From: an uncultured Synechococcus sp.
GTDB lineage: Bacteria > Cyanobacteriota > Cyanobacteriia > PCC-6307 > Cyanobiaceae
Length of the DNA: 64,000 nucleotides
NCBI GenBank assembly: GCA_949373155.1
Contig: CASICK010000002.1
Location: 124,001-188,000 of the forward strand
Reading direction: 5' to 3'
Within the stretch, counting starts at the first letter, position 1. Every line of letters begins with the position of its first letter. Below are positions 37,486 through 48,117 of the stretch, one piece after another. Under the pieces are notes generated by a model. That model was not told the DNA's origin and did not search any database. It worked only from the letters and a program-made list of their open reading frames with translations. A program made the translations under genes and the position numbers.

Positions 37486-38634
37486 GTGATCGGGTACATC
37501 TCCGACAATCTGCTGCTGCCAATCCTGGATTTTTTCTACGGATTGGTTCCTAGCTATGGCCTGGCGATCGTGGCCCTCACGGTGGTGATTCGCCTGGCAT
37601 TGTTCCCTCTCAGCGCAGGATCGATTCGCAGCGCCAGACGCATGCGCATCGCTCAGCCTGTGATGCAGAAGCGCCAGGCCGAGATCAAGGCTCGCTACGC
37701 CAGTGATCCCAAAAAGCAGCAAGCCGAACTCGGAAAGCTGATGAAGGAGTTTGGCAGCCCCCTGGCGGGCTGTTTGCCACTTCTCGTGCAGATGCCCATT
37801 TTGTTCGCGCTGTTTGCGACCTTGAGGGGGTCACCCTTTGCGGATGTGCCTTACACCCTCAATCTCAAAGTTCTTCCCGCTGATCAGATTGCCGCTGTTG
37901 AGCCCAAGCCTTTCACCAGCGCCAGTCATTCCATTTTCATTACGGAAACGAATCACGTTCCGATCATCGCGAGCCTTCCTGGCGGCACCAAGATCGGCTC
38001 TGGAGAGTCCGTCCCGATTCAGCTCGAGACCCGCAGTGGAGAGAGTTTCCGCGATGTGATTTCTGGTGTTGACAACGGCCAAAGGTTCCTTCCAACTTGG
38101 AGTGTTACCAAGGGTGAGGGCATTGTCAGCGTGAGTGACACGGGAACGATTACTGCCCTCACGACCGGCGATGCAACTGTTGAAGGCAAAATCACTGGAT
38201 TGGCAGCCCGCAGCGGCTTCTTGTTTATCAAAGCTCTTGGTCAGGTTGGCTTCTACACCGAGGGAGCGATCAATTGGGATATCGCGATTCTTATTGGCGC
38301 ATTCGGTCTGAGCCTTTTTGCTTCCCAGCTTCTTTCCGGAATGGGAATGCCTGCCAATCAGCAGCAGTCCACCGCTAACAAAATCACTCCGGTAATGATC
38401 ACTGGGATGTTCCTGTTCTTCCCACTTCCTGCAGGTGTTTTGCTGTACATGGTGATCGCCAACATCTTCCAGGCACTGCAAACGTTTTTGCTCACTCGCG
38501 AGGCTCTTCCGGACAATCTTCAGTCGATTCTTGATGATCAAAAGCTGCAGAACTCTCAGCCTGCAGCGGCCTCAGCAGGTGGTGGATCCACGCCTGGACG
38601 CATGCCTTTCGAGCCCAAAGGCGGAAACAAATGA
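37486..38634 (+). CDS. yidC: Membrane protein insertase YidC/Alb3 with an inserted Ig-like domain
   Basis: A 382-residue insertase for the thylakoid and plasma membranes. TM1 is about 22-42 with the groove Arg R36 ([10 protein letters not shown]), TM2 about 92-113, TM3 about 263-286, TM4-5 about 303-337. Between TM2 and TM3 lies a ~115-residue insertion (about 141-255). Residues 170-250 look like a BIG2-type Ig-like domain, e.g. [20 protein letters not shown] followed by [10 protein letters not shown]. The first large periplasmic domain of E. coli YidC is absent. GTG start at 37486; ATGA overlap with DUF177. Confidence 0.9.
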   Translation: MIGYISDNLLLPILDFFYGLVPSYGLAIVALTVVIRLALFPLSAGSIRSARRMRIAQPVMQKRQAEIKARYASDPKKQQAELGKLMKEFGSPLAGCLPLLVQMPILFALFATLRGSPFADVPYTLNLKVLPADQIAAVEPKPFTSASHSIFITETNHVPIIASLPGGTKIGSGESVPIQLETRSGESFRDVISGVDNGQRFLPTWSVTKGEGIVSVSDTGTITALTTGDATVEGKITGLAARSGFLFIKALGQVGFYTEGAINWDIAILIGAFGLSLFASQLLSGMGMPANQQQSTANKITPVMITGMFLFFPLPAGVLLYMVIANIFQALQTFLLTREALPDNLQSILDDQKLQNSQPAAASAGGGSTPGRMPFEPKGGNK

Positions 38635-39182
38635 TCCCTGGGCTCGAGCCCGTTCCCCTTCGCGAGCTTCAGGCTCTTGGTTCGGTTCGTGATTGGGAAT
38701 TCGAAGGCCAACTGGATGAGCTGGTCTCCCTCACTCCAGTTCGCGGAACCATTCGGGCCGAGCACCGCGGCAATATTCTTGAGGTCTCAGGTTCAGCTCA
38801 GACCATTGTGTGCCTCTGCTGCGATCGCTGCCTAAAGCAGTTCAACCGCGAGTTGTCCTCAGGGACGAACGAGTTGATCTGGCTTGGTGATAGTGGAGCT
38901 GCAGCGGAGATGGCTGAAGAGGGCCTGGATGCATCTTCAGTGGATGGACTTGTTGAGTGTCTGGATCCAAGGGGCAGCTTTGAACCAGAGAGATGGGTGT
39001 TTGAGCAATTGAGTCTTCAACTGCCGGCTGTAAATTTCTGCGGTGATGGTTGCCCAGGCATGCCTCAATCGGTCAACCAAGAGCCATCAGCTTCGGTGAC
39101 TCAGTCTGCCGATCCGCGCTGGGAGGCTCTCTCGAGCTTGCGCTCTGAACCTGGCGAGGATTCGGAGGTAACGCGTGACTGA
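38631..39182 (+). CDS. DUF177 (YceD-like) protein
   Basis: A 183-residue protein linked elsewhere to 23S rRNA accumulation. It has [23 protein letters not shown], the Cys pair segment [12 protein letters not shown] and a second NFCGDGCPG near the C-terminus, probably zinc-binding. It starts in the yidC stop and overlaps ycf46 by eight bases. Confidence 0.83.
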   Translation: MIPGLEPVPLRELQALGSVRDWEFEGQLDELVSLTPVRGTIRAEHRGNILEVSGSAQTIVCLCCDRCLKQFNRELSSGTNELIWLGDSGAAAEMAEEGLDASSVDGLVECLDPRGSFEPERWVFEQLSLQLPAVNFCGDGCPGMPQSVNQEPSASVTQSADPRWEALSSLRSEPGEDSEVTRD

Positions 39183-40674
39183 ACAGTGGGCTCAACAACT
39201 CGATCTGCTCATTCGTGCCGGCACCCCTCTGATATGGATTCGCAGCCATGAGGAGGAGCGTGTTGAATCTTTACTGAGCCAAGCGGCCCAACGCTTGCCA
39301 GGGCGTCGACTGGCGTCTTGGGACTTTGTGAGTGGCCTGTCAGGTGTGCTTGGCAGCGATGGACTTGGTGCTCGCCAGCCCATGCTGGTTTTGCAGTGGT
39401 TGCAGGATCTCGATGGCAACAGCCCCACGCTGCTTTTGCTCAAAGATGTGCATCGCTTTTGCGATGACCCGGGCATCGCCCGCATGCTGCGCAATCTCAC
39501 AAGTTTGTTGCGTGGACGCCCTCACACACTCGTGCTCGGTTGTGGTAGCTGGACGCCGCCACCCGATTTAGAAGAAGCCCTCACTCTTCTCGACTTGCCC
39601 CTTCCGCAGGAGCAGGAATTGATGACTTTGCTTGGGAATATTTCTAAGGCAACAGGATCACCCCTCAATAGCGAGGTGCTTGAGGAGCTCACCCATGCCT
39701 GCTGCGGATTAAGTGAATCACGGGTTCGTCACGTTGCTGCAAAGGCATTGGCTCAGCGCGGTGAGCTCGGGCGCCAAGATCTTGCTGACGTCCTGGAGGA
39801 GAAGCGCCTCGCTCTGGCTCGCAGCGAAGTGCTGGAGTTCTGCCGTACAGATGCCACCCCCGCAGATATTGGTGGACTGGAGGCTCTCAAACAGTGGTTA
39901 GAGCAGCGTCATCGTGCCTTCAGTGATGAAGCCCGGCGTTTTGGTTTGCCCCTTCCACGTGGTGTTCTCTTGGTCGGGCCGCAGGGAACGGGTAAATCGC
40001 TCACGGCGCGAGTGATTGCCCATAGCTGGTCCATGCCACTCCTGCGTTTGGATGTGGGGCGTCTTTTCGCCGGCCTCGTTGGAGCGAGCGAAGCACGAAC
40101 GCGCGAAATGATTCAAAGGGCTGAAGCGATGGCTCCTTGCGTGCTTTGGATTGATGAGATCGACAAAGGATTTGGCAGCGACGGCCGAAGCGATGGCGGA
40201 ACGAGCCAACGGGTGTTGGCCACCGTTCTGACCTGGATGGCGGAGAAAACATCTCCCGTGTTTGTTGTCGCTACAGCCAATGGAGTGGAGAGGCTGCCGG
40301 CTGAACTCCTAAGAAAGGGGCGCTTCGATGAGATTTTTCTCCTTGATATGCCAGCTCGCTCTGAACGTCAGAGCATCATGAAATTGCATATCAGTCGCAG
40401 ACGGCCAGGTCTTCACCTTCCTGTTGAAACCGTTGTGGACCGGACAGATGGTTATTCCGGTGCAGAGCTAGAGCAAACGGTGATCGAAGCCATGCACCTC
40501 GCCTTTGCGGAGGGCCGTGAATTAGCTGAGGCCGATTTAATTCAAGCTGCGGCTCAATTGGTCCCTCTGTCGCGCACCGCAAAAGAACAATTGGAAGGCC
40601 TCAAGCAATGGGCGAGTAGCGGCCGGGCGCGGCCAGCTTCATTGCGACTGGTAACGAACCCTGACAGGGCGTGA
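39175..40674 (+). CDS. ycf46: AAA ATPase, Ycf46 family
   Basis: A 499-residue protein with an N-terminal ~220-residue Ycf46-specific region (WAQQLDLLIRAGTPLIWIRSHEEER) and a C-terminal AAA module. Walker A GPQGTGKS is at 268-275, Walker B LWIDEID at 324-330, and an arginine finger is in LLRKGRFDEIF. In Synechocystis, Ycf46 is linked to CO2/inorganic carbon use in photosynthesis. GTG start. It ends four bases past the following gene's possible upstream start. Confidence 0.88.
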   Translation: MTEQWAQQLDLLIRAGTPLIWIRSHEEERVESLLSQAAQRLPGRRLASWDFVSGLSGVLGSDGLGARQPMLVLQWLQDLDGNSPTLLLLKDVHRFCDDPGIARMLRNLTSLLRGRPHTLVLGCGSWTPPPDLEEALTLLDLPLPQEQELMTLLGNISKATGSPLNSEVLEELTHACCGLSESRVRHVAAKALAQRGELGRQDLADVLEEKRLALARSEVLEFCRTDATPADIGGLEALKQWLEQRHRAFSDEARRFGLPLPRGVLLVGPQGTGKSLTARVIAHSWSMPLLRLDVGRLFAGLVGASEARTREMIQRAEAMAPCVLWIDEIDKGFGSDGRSDGGTSQRVLATVLTWMAEKTSPVFVVATANGVERLPAELLRKGRFDEIFLLDMPARSERQSIMKLHISRRRPGLHLPVETVVDRTDGYSGAELEQTVIEAMHLAFAEGRELAEADLIQAAAQLVPLSRTAKEQLEGLKQWASSGRARPASLRLVTNPDRA

Positions 40675-40745
40675 CAAACCAGGGGCATGTGTCCAGACAA
40701 GGTTTGGCGACCTCCGTATGTTTCGTCAATAGAGCCTCTTTGTTC

Positions 40746-40907
40746 GTGAATCGTTTTTCGGATCTCACTACCCAACTCGCTGCTGCCTGTCTTGGCGCTG
40801 GTGTGATTACAACCGTTGCGGTTGCTCAGGGGCAGAACCCAATTACCGCTCTTGGCATCACATTGTTCTCGGCTGTTGCCGCGGTGATGGTTGGACAAGT
40901 TCTCTAA
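40746..40907 (+). CDS. Small membrane protein between ycf46 and serS
   Basis: A 53-residue protein from GTG 40746 (VNRFSDLTTQLAAACLGAGV), with two hydrophobic segments: about residues 8-25 and 33-53 (ALGITLFSAVAAVMVGQVL). The frame is open back to 40671, but the first 25 residues look non-coding. It resembles small conserved membrane proteins of picocyanobacteria. Function unknown. Confidence 0.6.
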   Translation: MNRFSDLTTQLAAACLGAGVITTVAVAQGQNPITALGITLFSAVAAVMVGQVL

Positions 40908-40971
40908 GAACTTGGAACCTTCGTTCTGAACCGAGACGTAGGCTTTTTAGCCTGCCCTCTTCAGAATTTCC

Positions 40972-42249
40972 GTGCTTGACCAGCGCCTGGTGCGTGACAA
41001 CCCCGAACTGATTTCCCGCGAGTTGGGACGTAGGGGGATGGATGTTGATCTCACAGGTCTTCAGCTGATTGCACAGCAGCAACGCAACCTCGAGGAGCGT
41101 CGCAGCGGCCTTCAATCCGATGGCAACCGCATTGGCAAAGAGGTTGGTCAGCGCATTCAAGCCGGGGCCGATCCCAAGGGGGCTGAGGTTGCTGAGCTTC
41201 GCCTGCAAGGCAACCAAATCAAGCAGACGGTGGCCATTCTCGAGGATGAGGAGAAGCAGCTCACCGCGCGGCTGCGTGAAGAACTTCTTAGCTATCCCAA
41301 TCTCCCTTCAGAGGCGTGTCCAGACGGTCGCAGCGAAGCTGACAACAAGGAAGTGCGTCGCTGGGGTGATCCCAGGGTGGAAGACGGGCTCATTGAGCAT
41401 TGGCAAATCGCAGAGCAGCTGTCCTTGCTCGATACGGAGCGTTCCGTGAGAATTGCCCAGAGTCGCTTTGTGACCCTGTTTGGGCAAGGCGCTCGGCTGG
41501 AGCGATCGCTCATCAACTTCATGCTGGACCTGCACACGGGGAAGGGATATCGCGAGGTTCTCCCTCCGGTTTTGGTGAATAGCGCAAGCCTGAGGGGATC
41601 AGGGCAACTGCCCAAATTTGCTGAAGAAAGCTTCCGTTGTGCAGACGATGATCTCTGGTTGACTCCAACCGCTGAGGTTCCGCTGACCTCGCTGCATCGC
41701 GACGAAATTATTCCTTCGGAACAATTGCCACTGCGTTATGTGGCTTACAGCCCCTGCTTTCGCAGGGAGGCCGGCAGCTATGGCCGTGACACGCGGGGCC
41801 TGATCCGACTACATCAATTCAACAAAGTGGAGCTGTATTGGTTTGTCCATCCCGAGCACTCTGAGGAGGCTCATGCGCAGATCACCGCCGATGCCGAAGC
41901 CGTGCTTCAGGCTTTGGAGTTGCCCTATCGCGTGCTTGAGCTCTGCACGGGTGATCTGGGCTTCTCCGCTGCCCGCACCTATGACCTCGAAGTTTGGTTG
42001 GCGGGAGCAGGAGCTTTTAGGGAGATCTCGAGCTGCAGTGTCTGTTCTGATTTCCAGGCTCGTCGTTCCTCGATTCGCACGAAAGATGGCAAGACCACAC
42101 GGTTGGTTCACACGCTCAACGGCAGTGGCCTTGCGATTGGCCGCACCATGGCTGCTCTGCTCGAGAACGGGCAACAGCCTGACGGGAGCGTGAAGCTTCC
42201 CCAGGCTTTGGTTCCCTACTTCGGTTGCGATCGTCTCCAGCCAGAATGA
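40972..42249 (+). CDS. serS: Seryl-tRNA synthetase
   Basis: A 425-residue class II synthetase. The N-terminal coiled-coil arm covers residues ~30-105. Class II motifs are seen: motif 2 [37 protein letters not shown] region ([20 protein letters not shown]) and motif 3 [22 protein letters not shown] start at 40972. It lies 64 bases after the small membrane gene and 19 before rseP. Confidence 0.95.
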   Translation: MLDQRLVRDNPELISRELGRRGMDVDLTGLQLIAQQQRNLEERRSGLQSDGNRIGKEVGQRIQAGADPKGAEVAELRLQGNQIKQTVAILEDEEKQLTARLREELLSYPNLPSEACPDGRSEADNKEVRRWGDPRVEDGLIEHWQIAEQLSLLDTERSVRIAQSRFVTLFGQGARLERSLINFMLDLHTGKGYREVLPPVLVNSASLRGSGQLPKFAEESFRCADDDLWLTPTAEVPLTSLHRDEIIPSEQLPLRYVAYSPCFRREAGSYGRDTRGLIRLHQFNKVELYWFVHPEHSEEAHAQITADAEAVLQALELPYRVLELCTGDLGFSAARTYDLEVWLAGAGAFREISSCSVCSDFQARRSSIRTKDGKTTRLVHTLNGSGLAIGRTMAALLENGQQPDGSVKLPQALVPYFGCDRLQPE

Positions 42250-42268
42250 ATTGATTAAAGGGTCCGAT

Positions 42269-43351
42269 ATGAACGTTCTGGCAGCACTGTTGGTTCTGGG
42301 GCTGCTGATCGTGATCCATGAGGCTGGTCACTTTCTTGCAGCCAGAGTTCAGGGCATCCGTGTGAACGGATTTTCCATTGGGTTTGGACCTGCCCTTTGG
42401 AAACTTGAGCGTGGAGGCGTGACCTATGCCCTGCGCGCTCTCCCTCTTGGCGGATTCGTGTCCTTCCCTGACGACGAAGAAGACAGTCCAATTCCTGCCG
42501 ATGATCCTGATCTTCTTCGCAACCGCCCGATTCCACAGAGAGCCCTGGTCATTAGCGCAGGGGTGCTTGCCAATTTGCTGCTCGCCTGGGTGGTTCTCGT
42601 AGGACATACCGCTTTGGCAGGAGTTCCAGGCGACCCTGCTCCTGGGGTGATGGTGATGGCAGTTCAGCAGGGAGAGCCTGCTGAGATTTCGGGTTTGCAA
42701 GCCGGTGATCAAATTTTGAGCATCGACGGATTGTCACTGGGTCGCGGTGAGAAGGCCGTGAAAGAGGCTGTTACGCCAGTGCGAGACAGCCCCTCAAAAG
42801 CCCTGTCACTTGAAGTGCAGAGGAATGGCTTGCTTCGAGTGATCCAGCTCACTCCAGAAGACCATCAAGGGCAGGGACGCATCGGTGCTCAGCTTCAGGC
42901 CAATTTCAGTGGGACGACGCGCGCTGTAACTGGCTTGGGTGAAGCGATCGCCAGTGGATCGGAGCAGTTCGCTGGACTCTTGCAACGCACCGTGGCCGGA
43001 TATGGAGCCTTGTTCACTGATTTTGGAACAACCGCTCAGCAGGTGAGTGGTCCGGTCAAGATCGTGGAGATGGGCGCCCAGCTCTCCAGTCAGGGAGGGA
43101 GTGGTCTTGCCCTGTTCATGGCTTTGATTTCGATCAACCTCGCGGTGCTTAATGCGCTCCCATTGCCGCTTCTTGATGGAGGTCAGTTGGTGTTCATTCT
43201 TTTGGAGGGGGTCCGCGGACGGCCTATCCCAGAGCGCTTTCAGCTGATCGTGATGCAATCCAGCTTTTTGCTCGTGGTTGGCCTGAGTGTTCTGCTGATC
43301 GTGCGCGATACAACTCAACTCGCGGTTGTTCAGCGCTTGCTTGGTCAGTGA
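42269..43351 (+). CDS. rseP: Site-2 (RseP-type) intramembrane metalloprotease
   Basis: A 360-residue M50 protease. The zinc motif HEAGH is at residues 17-21, the second motif [12 protein letters not shown] near residue 305 carries the Asp ligand, and a PDZ domain lies between ([21 protein letters not shown]). Four TM helices are expected. It cleaves anti-sigma factors or other membrane proteins. ATG at 42269 is preferred over the open frame start at 42251. Confidence 0.92.
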   Translation: MNVLAALLVLGLLIVIHEAGHFLAARVQGIRVNGFSIGFGPALWKLERGGVTYALRALPLGGFVSFPDDEEDSPIPADDPDLLRNRPIPQRALVISAGVLANLLLAWVVLVGHTALAGVPGDPAPGVMVMAVQQGEPAEISGLQAGDQILSIDGLSLGRGEKAVKEAVTPVRDSPSKALSLEVQRNGLLRVIQLTPEDHQGQGRIGAQLQANFSGTTRAVTGLGEAIASGSEQFAGLLQRTVAGYGALFTDFGTTAQQVSGPVKIVEMGAQLSSQGGSGLALFMALISINLAVLNALPLPLLDGGQLVFILLEGVRGRPIPERFQLIVMQSSFLLVVGLSVLLIVRDTTQLAVVQRLLGQ

Positions 43352-43394
43352 ACCGATAGAGTGCCATCACAAGACGTCTGATCTGACCCGCTGC

Positions 43395-43697
43395 ATGGCC
43401 AAGAAGTCGATGATTGCCCGCGATGTGAAGCGGAAAAAGATAGTCGCTCGCTTTGCTGACAGGCGCGCAGCTCTGATGGCTGCGTTTCATGCCGCTAAGG
43501 ATCCGATGGAGCGTTTAGAGATTCATCGCAAGATCCAGGGTTTACCTCGCAATAGCGCTCCAAACCGTGTGCGCAATCGCTGCTGGGCGACTGGGAAGCC
43601 CCGTGGCGTGTATCGCGATTTTGGACTTTGCCGTAACCAACTTCGTGAGCGTGCTCACAAAGGTGAGCTCCCCGGTGTTGTGAAGTCCAGCTGGTGA
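43395..43697 (+). CDS. rpsN: 30S ribosomal protein S14
   Basis: A 100-residue S14 of the C-minus (zinc-free) type, starting [17 protein letters not shown] and ending [16 protein letters not shown] with [20 protein letters not shown]. The ATG at 43395 is the family start. It is followed by a good intrinsic terminator. Confidence 0.95.
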   Translation: MAKKSMIARDVKRKKIVARFADRRAALMAAFHAAKDPMERLEIHRKIQGLPRNSAPNRVRNRCWATGKPRGVYRDFGLCRNQLRERAHKGELPGVVKSSW

Positions 43698-43729
43698 TTG
43701 GAGTTCACTCTCTTCCAATTCAGCGAATG

Positions 43730-43756
43730 AAGAGGTGAGTGATCACCTCTTTTTTT
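43730..43756 (+). terminator. Intrinsic terminator after rpsN
   Basis: Nine-bp stem AAGAGGTGA / TCACCTCTT, loop GTGA, followed by a run of Ts (43748-43756). This is the clearest Rho-independent terminator of the window and ends the long plus-strand block before pnp. Confidence 0.85.
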
Positions 43757-43871
43757 ATGCCGTTTTTTATGGCGATGCTTCTGTTGGATTTTGTGGATCT
43801 AATCGGATAACCCCAACAATGGGTTCCGCTCAAATGTAAGAATCAGAATTGACAGAAAGACATAAACCAAC

Positions 43872-46037
43872 GTGCAAGGTCAGACGCAGTCGATCTCCTT
43901 TGACGGTCGGGAGATACGGCTGACCACAGGGCGGTATGCCCCCCAAGCCGGTGGCTCGGTGATGATTGAGTGCGGAGACACCTCCGTATTGGTCACGGCT
44001 ACACGCTCAACAGGTCGAGATGGAATTGATTTTCTTCCGCTGATCTGTGATTACGAAGAGCGCCTTTATGCAGCAGGCAGGATCCCTGGAAGCTTTATGC
44101 GCCGCGAGAGTCGCCCTCCTGAGCGCGCCACGCTGATTTGCCGACTCATCGATCGGCCAATGCGTCCGTTGTTTCCAAGCTGGCTTCGCGACGATTTGCA
44201 GATTGTTGCGACTTGCATGTCGCTTGATGAGCGGGTTCCGGCTGATGTGCTCGCCGTTACAGGCGCTTCCATGGCCACCCTCCTTGCAAAAATTCCCTTT
44301 TATGGGCCGATGGCCGCTGTTCGCGTCGGTTTGCTGGGTGACGATTTTGTGCTGAATCCCAGCTATCGGGAAATTGAGCGCGGTGATCTAGACCTCGTCG
44401 TTGCAGGCACCCCACAAGGTGTAGTGATGGTGGAAGCCGGTGCGAATCAGCTCCCTGAGGGAGATGTGATTGAAGCGATCGACTTTGGCTACGAAGCTGT
44501 TTCTGAGTTGATCAAAGCGCAGCAATCCATCCTCAAAGAGGCTGGGATCGAGCAAGTGATTCCAGAGGCTCCTGAGCAAGACAAAACACTGCCTGTCTAT
44601 TTAGAGAAAGCCTGCAGCAAATCGATTGGAGAGGTGCTCGGCCAGTTCGAGCAAACCAAGGCTGAGCGTGACGAAAAGCTGGATGCGATTCGCAGCACAA
44701 CCGCGGAAACGATCCAGGGTCTTAAAGACTCAGATCCTGTTCGAGTTGCTGTTAGTTCCAACGGCAAGGCCCTTCCAAACAGTTTCAAAGCGCTCACTAA
44801 AACCTTGATGCGCCAGCAGATCCTCAAGGACGGTAAACGGGTGGATGGTCGCACCCTTGATCAGGTGCGTCCGATTAGCGCGGCTGCAGGAGTGCTTCCG
44901 AAGCGTGTGCACGGCTCAGGTCTATTTCAACGCGGTCTCACCCAGGTGTTGTCGACCGCCACTCTTGGCACCCCAAGTGATGCCCAGGAGATGGATGATC
45001 TCAATCCAAGCAACGAAAAAACTTACCTTCACCACTACAACTTCCCGGCTTATTCCGTCGGTGAGACCCGGCCTATGCGCTCTCCGGGACGCCGTGAAAT
45101 CGGTCACGGTGCATTGGCCGAACGCGCCATCGTGCCGGTGCTCCCCGCGAAAGACACCTTCCCCTACGTGGTGCGTGTTGTCAGCGAAGTGTTGAGTTCT
45201 AACGGCTCTACCTCAATGGGTTCCGTGTGTGGAAGCACGTTGGCTCTGATGGATGCCGGTGTTCCGCTGAAGGCGCCTGTGAGTGGTGCGGCGATGGGCC
45301 TGATCAAGGAGGGAGATGAGGTCAAAATCCTCACCGATATTCAAGGCATTGAAGACTTCCTTGGCGACATGGACTTCAAAGTGGCGGGTACCGATAAGGG
45401 GATTACCGCGCTGCAGATGGACATGAAGATCACGGGTCTTCCCGTGAGCATCATTGCTGAGGCTGTGAATCAGGCTCGTCCTGCGCGTTTGCACATCCTT
45501 GAAAAGATGATGGAAGCGATCGAGAGTCCCCGTGAAGGGCTGTCTCCTCATGCGCCTCGCTTGCTGAGTTTCCGCATTGATCCTGAGCTGATTGGCACGG
45601 TGATCGGACCAGGTGGGCGCACCATCAAGAACATCACGGAGCGCACCAACACCAAGATCGATATTGAGGACAGTGGCATCGTCACCATTGCTTCTCATGA
45701 TGGTGCGGCGGCTGAGGAAGCTCAGAAGATCATTGAAGGCCTCACTCGCAAGGTGAACGAGGGCGAAGTGTTTACGGGTTCTATTACCCGCATCATTCCG
45801 ATCGGAGCCTTTGTGGAAATTCTTCCGGGCAAAGAGGGAATGATTCACATCTCACAACTTTCTGAGGCAAGAGTCGAGAAAGTTGAAGATGTGGTGAAGG
45901 TGGGAGATGAGGTCACAGTGCGCGTCCGCGAAATTGATAATCGCGGCCGTATCAACCTCACCCTGCGTGGCGTTCCCCAGAACGGTGAGTCTCCTGACTC
46001 CCAACCGGCTCCAACCCCAGTAGCGCCGCTTTCCTGA
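43872..46037 (+). CDS. pnp: Polynucleotide phosphorylase
   Basis: A 721-residue 3'-5' exoribonuclease. Two RNase PH domains (first starting [19 protein letters not shown], second at about 330 with [14 protein letters not shown] and [14 protein letters not shown]), then a KH domain ([14 protein letters not shown]) and an S1 domain ([20 protein letters not shown]). GTG start. It is separated from rpsN by 174 bases with a terminator, so it has its own promoter. Convergent with cysQ. Confidence 0.95.
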   Translation: MQGQTQSISFDGREIRLTTGRYAPQAGGSVMIECGDTSVLVTATRSTGRDGIDFLPLICDYEERLYAAGRIPGSFMRRESRPPERATLICRLIDRPMRPLFPSWLRDDLQIVATCMSLDERVPADVLAVTGASMATLLAKIPFYGPMAAVRVGLLGDDFVLNPSYREIERGDLDLVVAGTPQGVVMVEAGANQLPEGDVIEAIDFGYEAVSELIKAQQSILKEAGIEQVIPEAPEQDKTLPVYLEKACSKSIGEVLGQFEQTKAERDEKLDAIRSTTAETIQGLKDSDPVRVAVSSNGKALPNSFKALTKTLMRQQILKDGKRVDGRTLDQVRPISAAAGVLPKRVHGSGLFQRGLTQVLSTATLGTPSDAQEMDDLNPSNEKTYLHHYNFPAYSVGETRPMRSPGRREIGHGALAERAIVPVLPAKDTFPYVVRVVSEVLSSNGSTSMGSVCGSTLALMDAGVPLKAPVSGAAMGLIKEGDEVKILTDIQGIEDFLGDMDFKVAGTDKGITALQMDMKITGLPVSIIAEAVNQARPARLHILEKMMEAIESPREGLSPHAPRLLSFRIDPELIGTVIGPGGRTIKNITERTNTKIDIEDSGIVTIASHDGAAAEEAQKIIEGLTRKVNEGEVFTGSITRIIPIGAFVEILPGKEGMIHISQLSEARVEKVEDVVKVGDEVTVRVREIDNRGRINLTLRGVPQNGESPDSQPAPTPVAPLS

Positions 46038-46054
46038 TAAGAGCCCAGCCAGGC

Positions 46055-46972
46055 TCAGACCTGAAAACCGGGATCAATCAGTTCCATGGCCCGTGTCGCT
46101 TTTTCACATAAAGCGGCATGGGCTTTCCCATGGCTAGCGATCAAACAGCCGGCCTGGCGAACATCTCCAGTGTTGTAAGTGAGCTCTGCTCCGTTGGCAT
46201 GGGTAAAGGCACCACCAGCAGCGAGAAGGACGGCCTCTGGTGCGGCCATATCCCAATCTTTTGGAGCACTTTTTCCAGACAGGGAAATGTACAGATCGGT
46301 TTCGCCACGAAGGATCGTGGCGACTTTGCAGCCAACACTGCCTACTGCCTTTGAATCGCCGAGTTCTAGGGCGGTGATCAACTGTTCAAGTCGTTGATCC
46401 CTATGACTGCGGCTTGCCACCAAGATGAGCTCATTTGTGACCTCTCGCTCACTGAAACGAACGGGTGTTCGCTCACCGGAGCGGTTTTCGCACCAGGTGT
46501 CGCTACCCACCACACCAATCCAAAGTTCTTCTCGTTCTGGAACCAGCACGACCCCAAGCACAGGGCGTTGCTGATGCACCAAGGCCAGATGTACGGCGTA
46601 TTCCCCTGTGCCTTGCAGGAAATCTTTGGTCCCATCGAGCGGATCCAAAATCCACAGCCACTCCGCAGCCAAGGGTTGCCCCTCCATTAGTTGCTCTTTG
46701 GCAGTTTCTTCGCTGAGAAGGGTCCAATCGGCGGTAGGAAATGATTGTTTTAAGCCATCCAGGAGCCATTGATTGACTGCTAGATCAGCAGCGGACACTG
46801 GGCCTTCGCCACCGTTGTCAACGCTGAGAGCTTTCGAAAACCCGTGGGGTGGCTGTTCTCCACGGGCATAGGCGCGCAGGATATCTGCAGCCCCCCAGCT
46901 GAGAGGGCGAAGAACCTTTAAAACATCTTCCAGGTTGATACCGGCAAGAAGGGTCGGCGAGCTCGGCATCAT
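46055..46972 (-). CDS. cysQ: 3'(2'),5'-bisphosphate nucleotidase, inositol monophosphatase family
   Basis: A 305-residue phosphatase of the IMPase superfamily with metal-binding LLSEETAKE, WILDPLDGTKDF and KDWDMAAPEAVLLAAGG. The CysQ assignment rests on the resemblance to the FIG-type CysQ enzymes that hydrolyse PAP from sulfate assimilation. Sugar phosphate or inositol phosphate activity is also possible. Start ATG at 46972 or 46969. Divergent from rsmI. Confidence 0.8.
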   Translation of the reverse strand: MMPSSPTLLAGINLEDVLKVLRPLSWGAADILRAYARGEQPPHGFSKALSVDNGGEGPVSAADLAVNQWLLDGLKQSFPTADWTLLSEETAKEQLMEGQPLAAEWLWILDPLDGTKDFLQGTGEYAVHLALVHQQRPVLGVVLVPEREELWIGVVGSDTWCENRSGERTPVRFSEREVTNELILVASRSHRDQRLEQLITALELGDSKAVGSVGCKVATILRGETDLYISLSGKSAPKDWDMAAPEAVLLAAGGAFTHANGAELTYNTGDVRQAGCLIASHGKAHAALCEKATRAMELIDPGFQV

Positions 46973-46995
46973 GGTTTGATCTGGGCGGAGCCATT

Positions 46996-47862
46996 GTGAA
47001 GCAACGCGCTGAACCTGCGGCCGGAGTGCTTTATGTCGTAGGCACTCCGATTGGCCATCTCGGAGACCTGTCGCCTCGAGCGCGTGATCTGTTGGTCGCT
47101 GTGGACACGATCGCTTGTGAGGACACGCGTCATAGCGGACAGCTGCTGAGCCGTATCGGTTCAGCAGCTCGACGTTGCTCGTTCCATCAGCACAACACCC
47201 GCACGCGGATTCCCCAGCTGTTGCTGGAACTGGAAGAGGGCCGCAGCGTTGCGGTGATCAGTGATGCAGGTTTGCCCGGGATTAGTGATCCTGGGCAGGA
47301 GTTGGTCGCTGCCGCGCGCCTGTCGGGTTATGAGGTGATATCCATTCCTGGTCCCTGCGCGGCGACGACGGCCCTGGTGAGCAGCGGGCTTCCCACCGAC
47401 CGGTTTTGTTTCGAGGGTTTTCTCCCTGCAAAAGGCCGGGAACGCCGTGATCGGCTGGCCTTCATTGCTAGCGAGCAGCGCACCATCGTGATTTACGAAG
47501 CCCCTCATCGTTTGTGCCAACTTCTGGAGGAGCTGTTTGAGCTCTGCGGTGAGGAGCGACCATTGCAAGTGGCTCGAGAACTCACGAAGCGGCATGAGCA
47601 ACAGGTGGGCCCAACCGTTGGTGCTGCCCGGAATCATTTTCAAGAACACCCCCCCCAGGGGGAATGCACGGTGGTGTTAGGTGGAGCCGTACCAGTCGAG
47701 ATCGAAGCCTTAAGTGACAAACAGTGTTGTGAGCAGTTATTTGCACTCATTGCAGAAGGGATGAGTGCGAAGGATGCGGCCAAGCTGTTGTCCAGCCGGA
47801 TTGGACGTTCCAAACGCGAGCTTTATGCGTTGCTTCATGCGGAGACCGAACAGGCAGACTGA
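46996..47862 (+). CDS. rsmI: 16S rRNA (cytidine-2'-O)-methyltransferase
   Basis: A 288-residue SAM-dependent enzyme with LYVVGTPIGHLGDLSPRARD, ACEDTRHSGQLL, VISDAGLPGISDPG and PGPCAATTALVSSGLP, the four typical RsmI blocks. It modifies C1402 of 16S rRNA. GTG start at 46996. The stop overlaps the next start (TGATG). Confidence 0.93.
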   Translation: MKQRAEPAAGVLYVVGTPIGHLGDLSPRARDLLVAVDTIACEDTRHSGQLLSRIGSAARRCSFHQHNTRTRIPQLLLELEEGRSVAVISDAGLPGISDPGQELVAAARLSGYEVISIPGPCAATTALVSSGLPTDRFCFEGFLPAKGRERRDRLAFIASEQRTIVIYEAPHRLCQLLEELFELCGEERPLQVARELTKRHEQQVGPTVGAARNHFQEHPPQGECTVVLGGAVPVEIEALSDKQCCEQLFALIAEGMSAKDAAKLLSSRIGRSKRELYALLHAETEQAD

Positions 47863-48116
47863 TGGAGTCAAAACCGATTGTGATGCTCATCCGCCTGAGA
47901 CTGCTCTTGTTGAGTTTGGGGAGTGGGCTAACGCTGCTGTTGGTTCTCTGTCTTGGTGCTCAGAACCTGAATGATCGCCATCGCCTCAATCTTGGCGTTG
48001 GTCAGTCTGCCCCCCTTCCCTCAGGCTTCATTGTTGGATTCAGTTTGGCGTTGGGGATTGTCTGCGGCGGCAGTGTGGCCGCGGTCTTGGCACCAGCTCC
48101 TGATCAAGATCTCTAG
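47862..48116 (+). CDS. Small two-TM membrane protein
   Basis: An 84-residue protein with two TM segments (about residues 10-33 and 55-78) joined by a polar loop (NLNDRHRLNLGVGQS). The architecture is LapA-like. It overlaps rsmI by one base and is convergent, one base apart, with the HTH gene. Function unknown. Confidence 0.65.
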   Translation: MESKPIVMLIRLRLLLLSLGSGLTLLLVLCLGAQNLNDRHRLNLGVGQSAPLPSGFIVGFSLALGIVCGGSVAAVLAPAPDQDL

Positions 48117-48117
48117 A

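Noticed and set aside
37831..38541. 236-residue minus-strand ORF inside yidC
   Set aside because: Antisense to yidC with no recognisable domain; the plus strand is clearly coding.
45213..45848. 211-residue minus-strand ORF inside pnp
   Set aside because: It is antisense to the conserved KH/S1 and RNase PH coding region; no family features, so it is a shadow of the pnp codon pattern.
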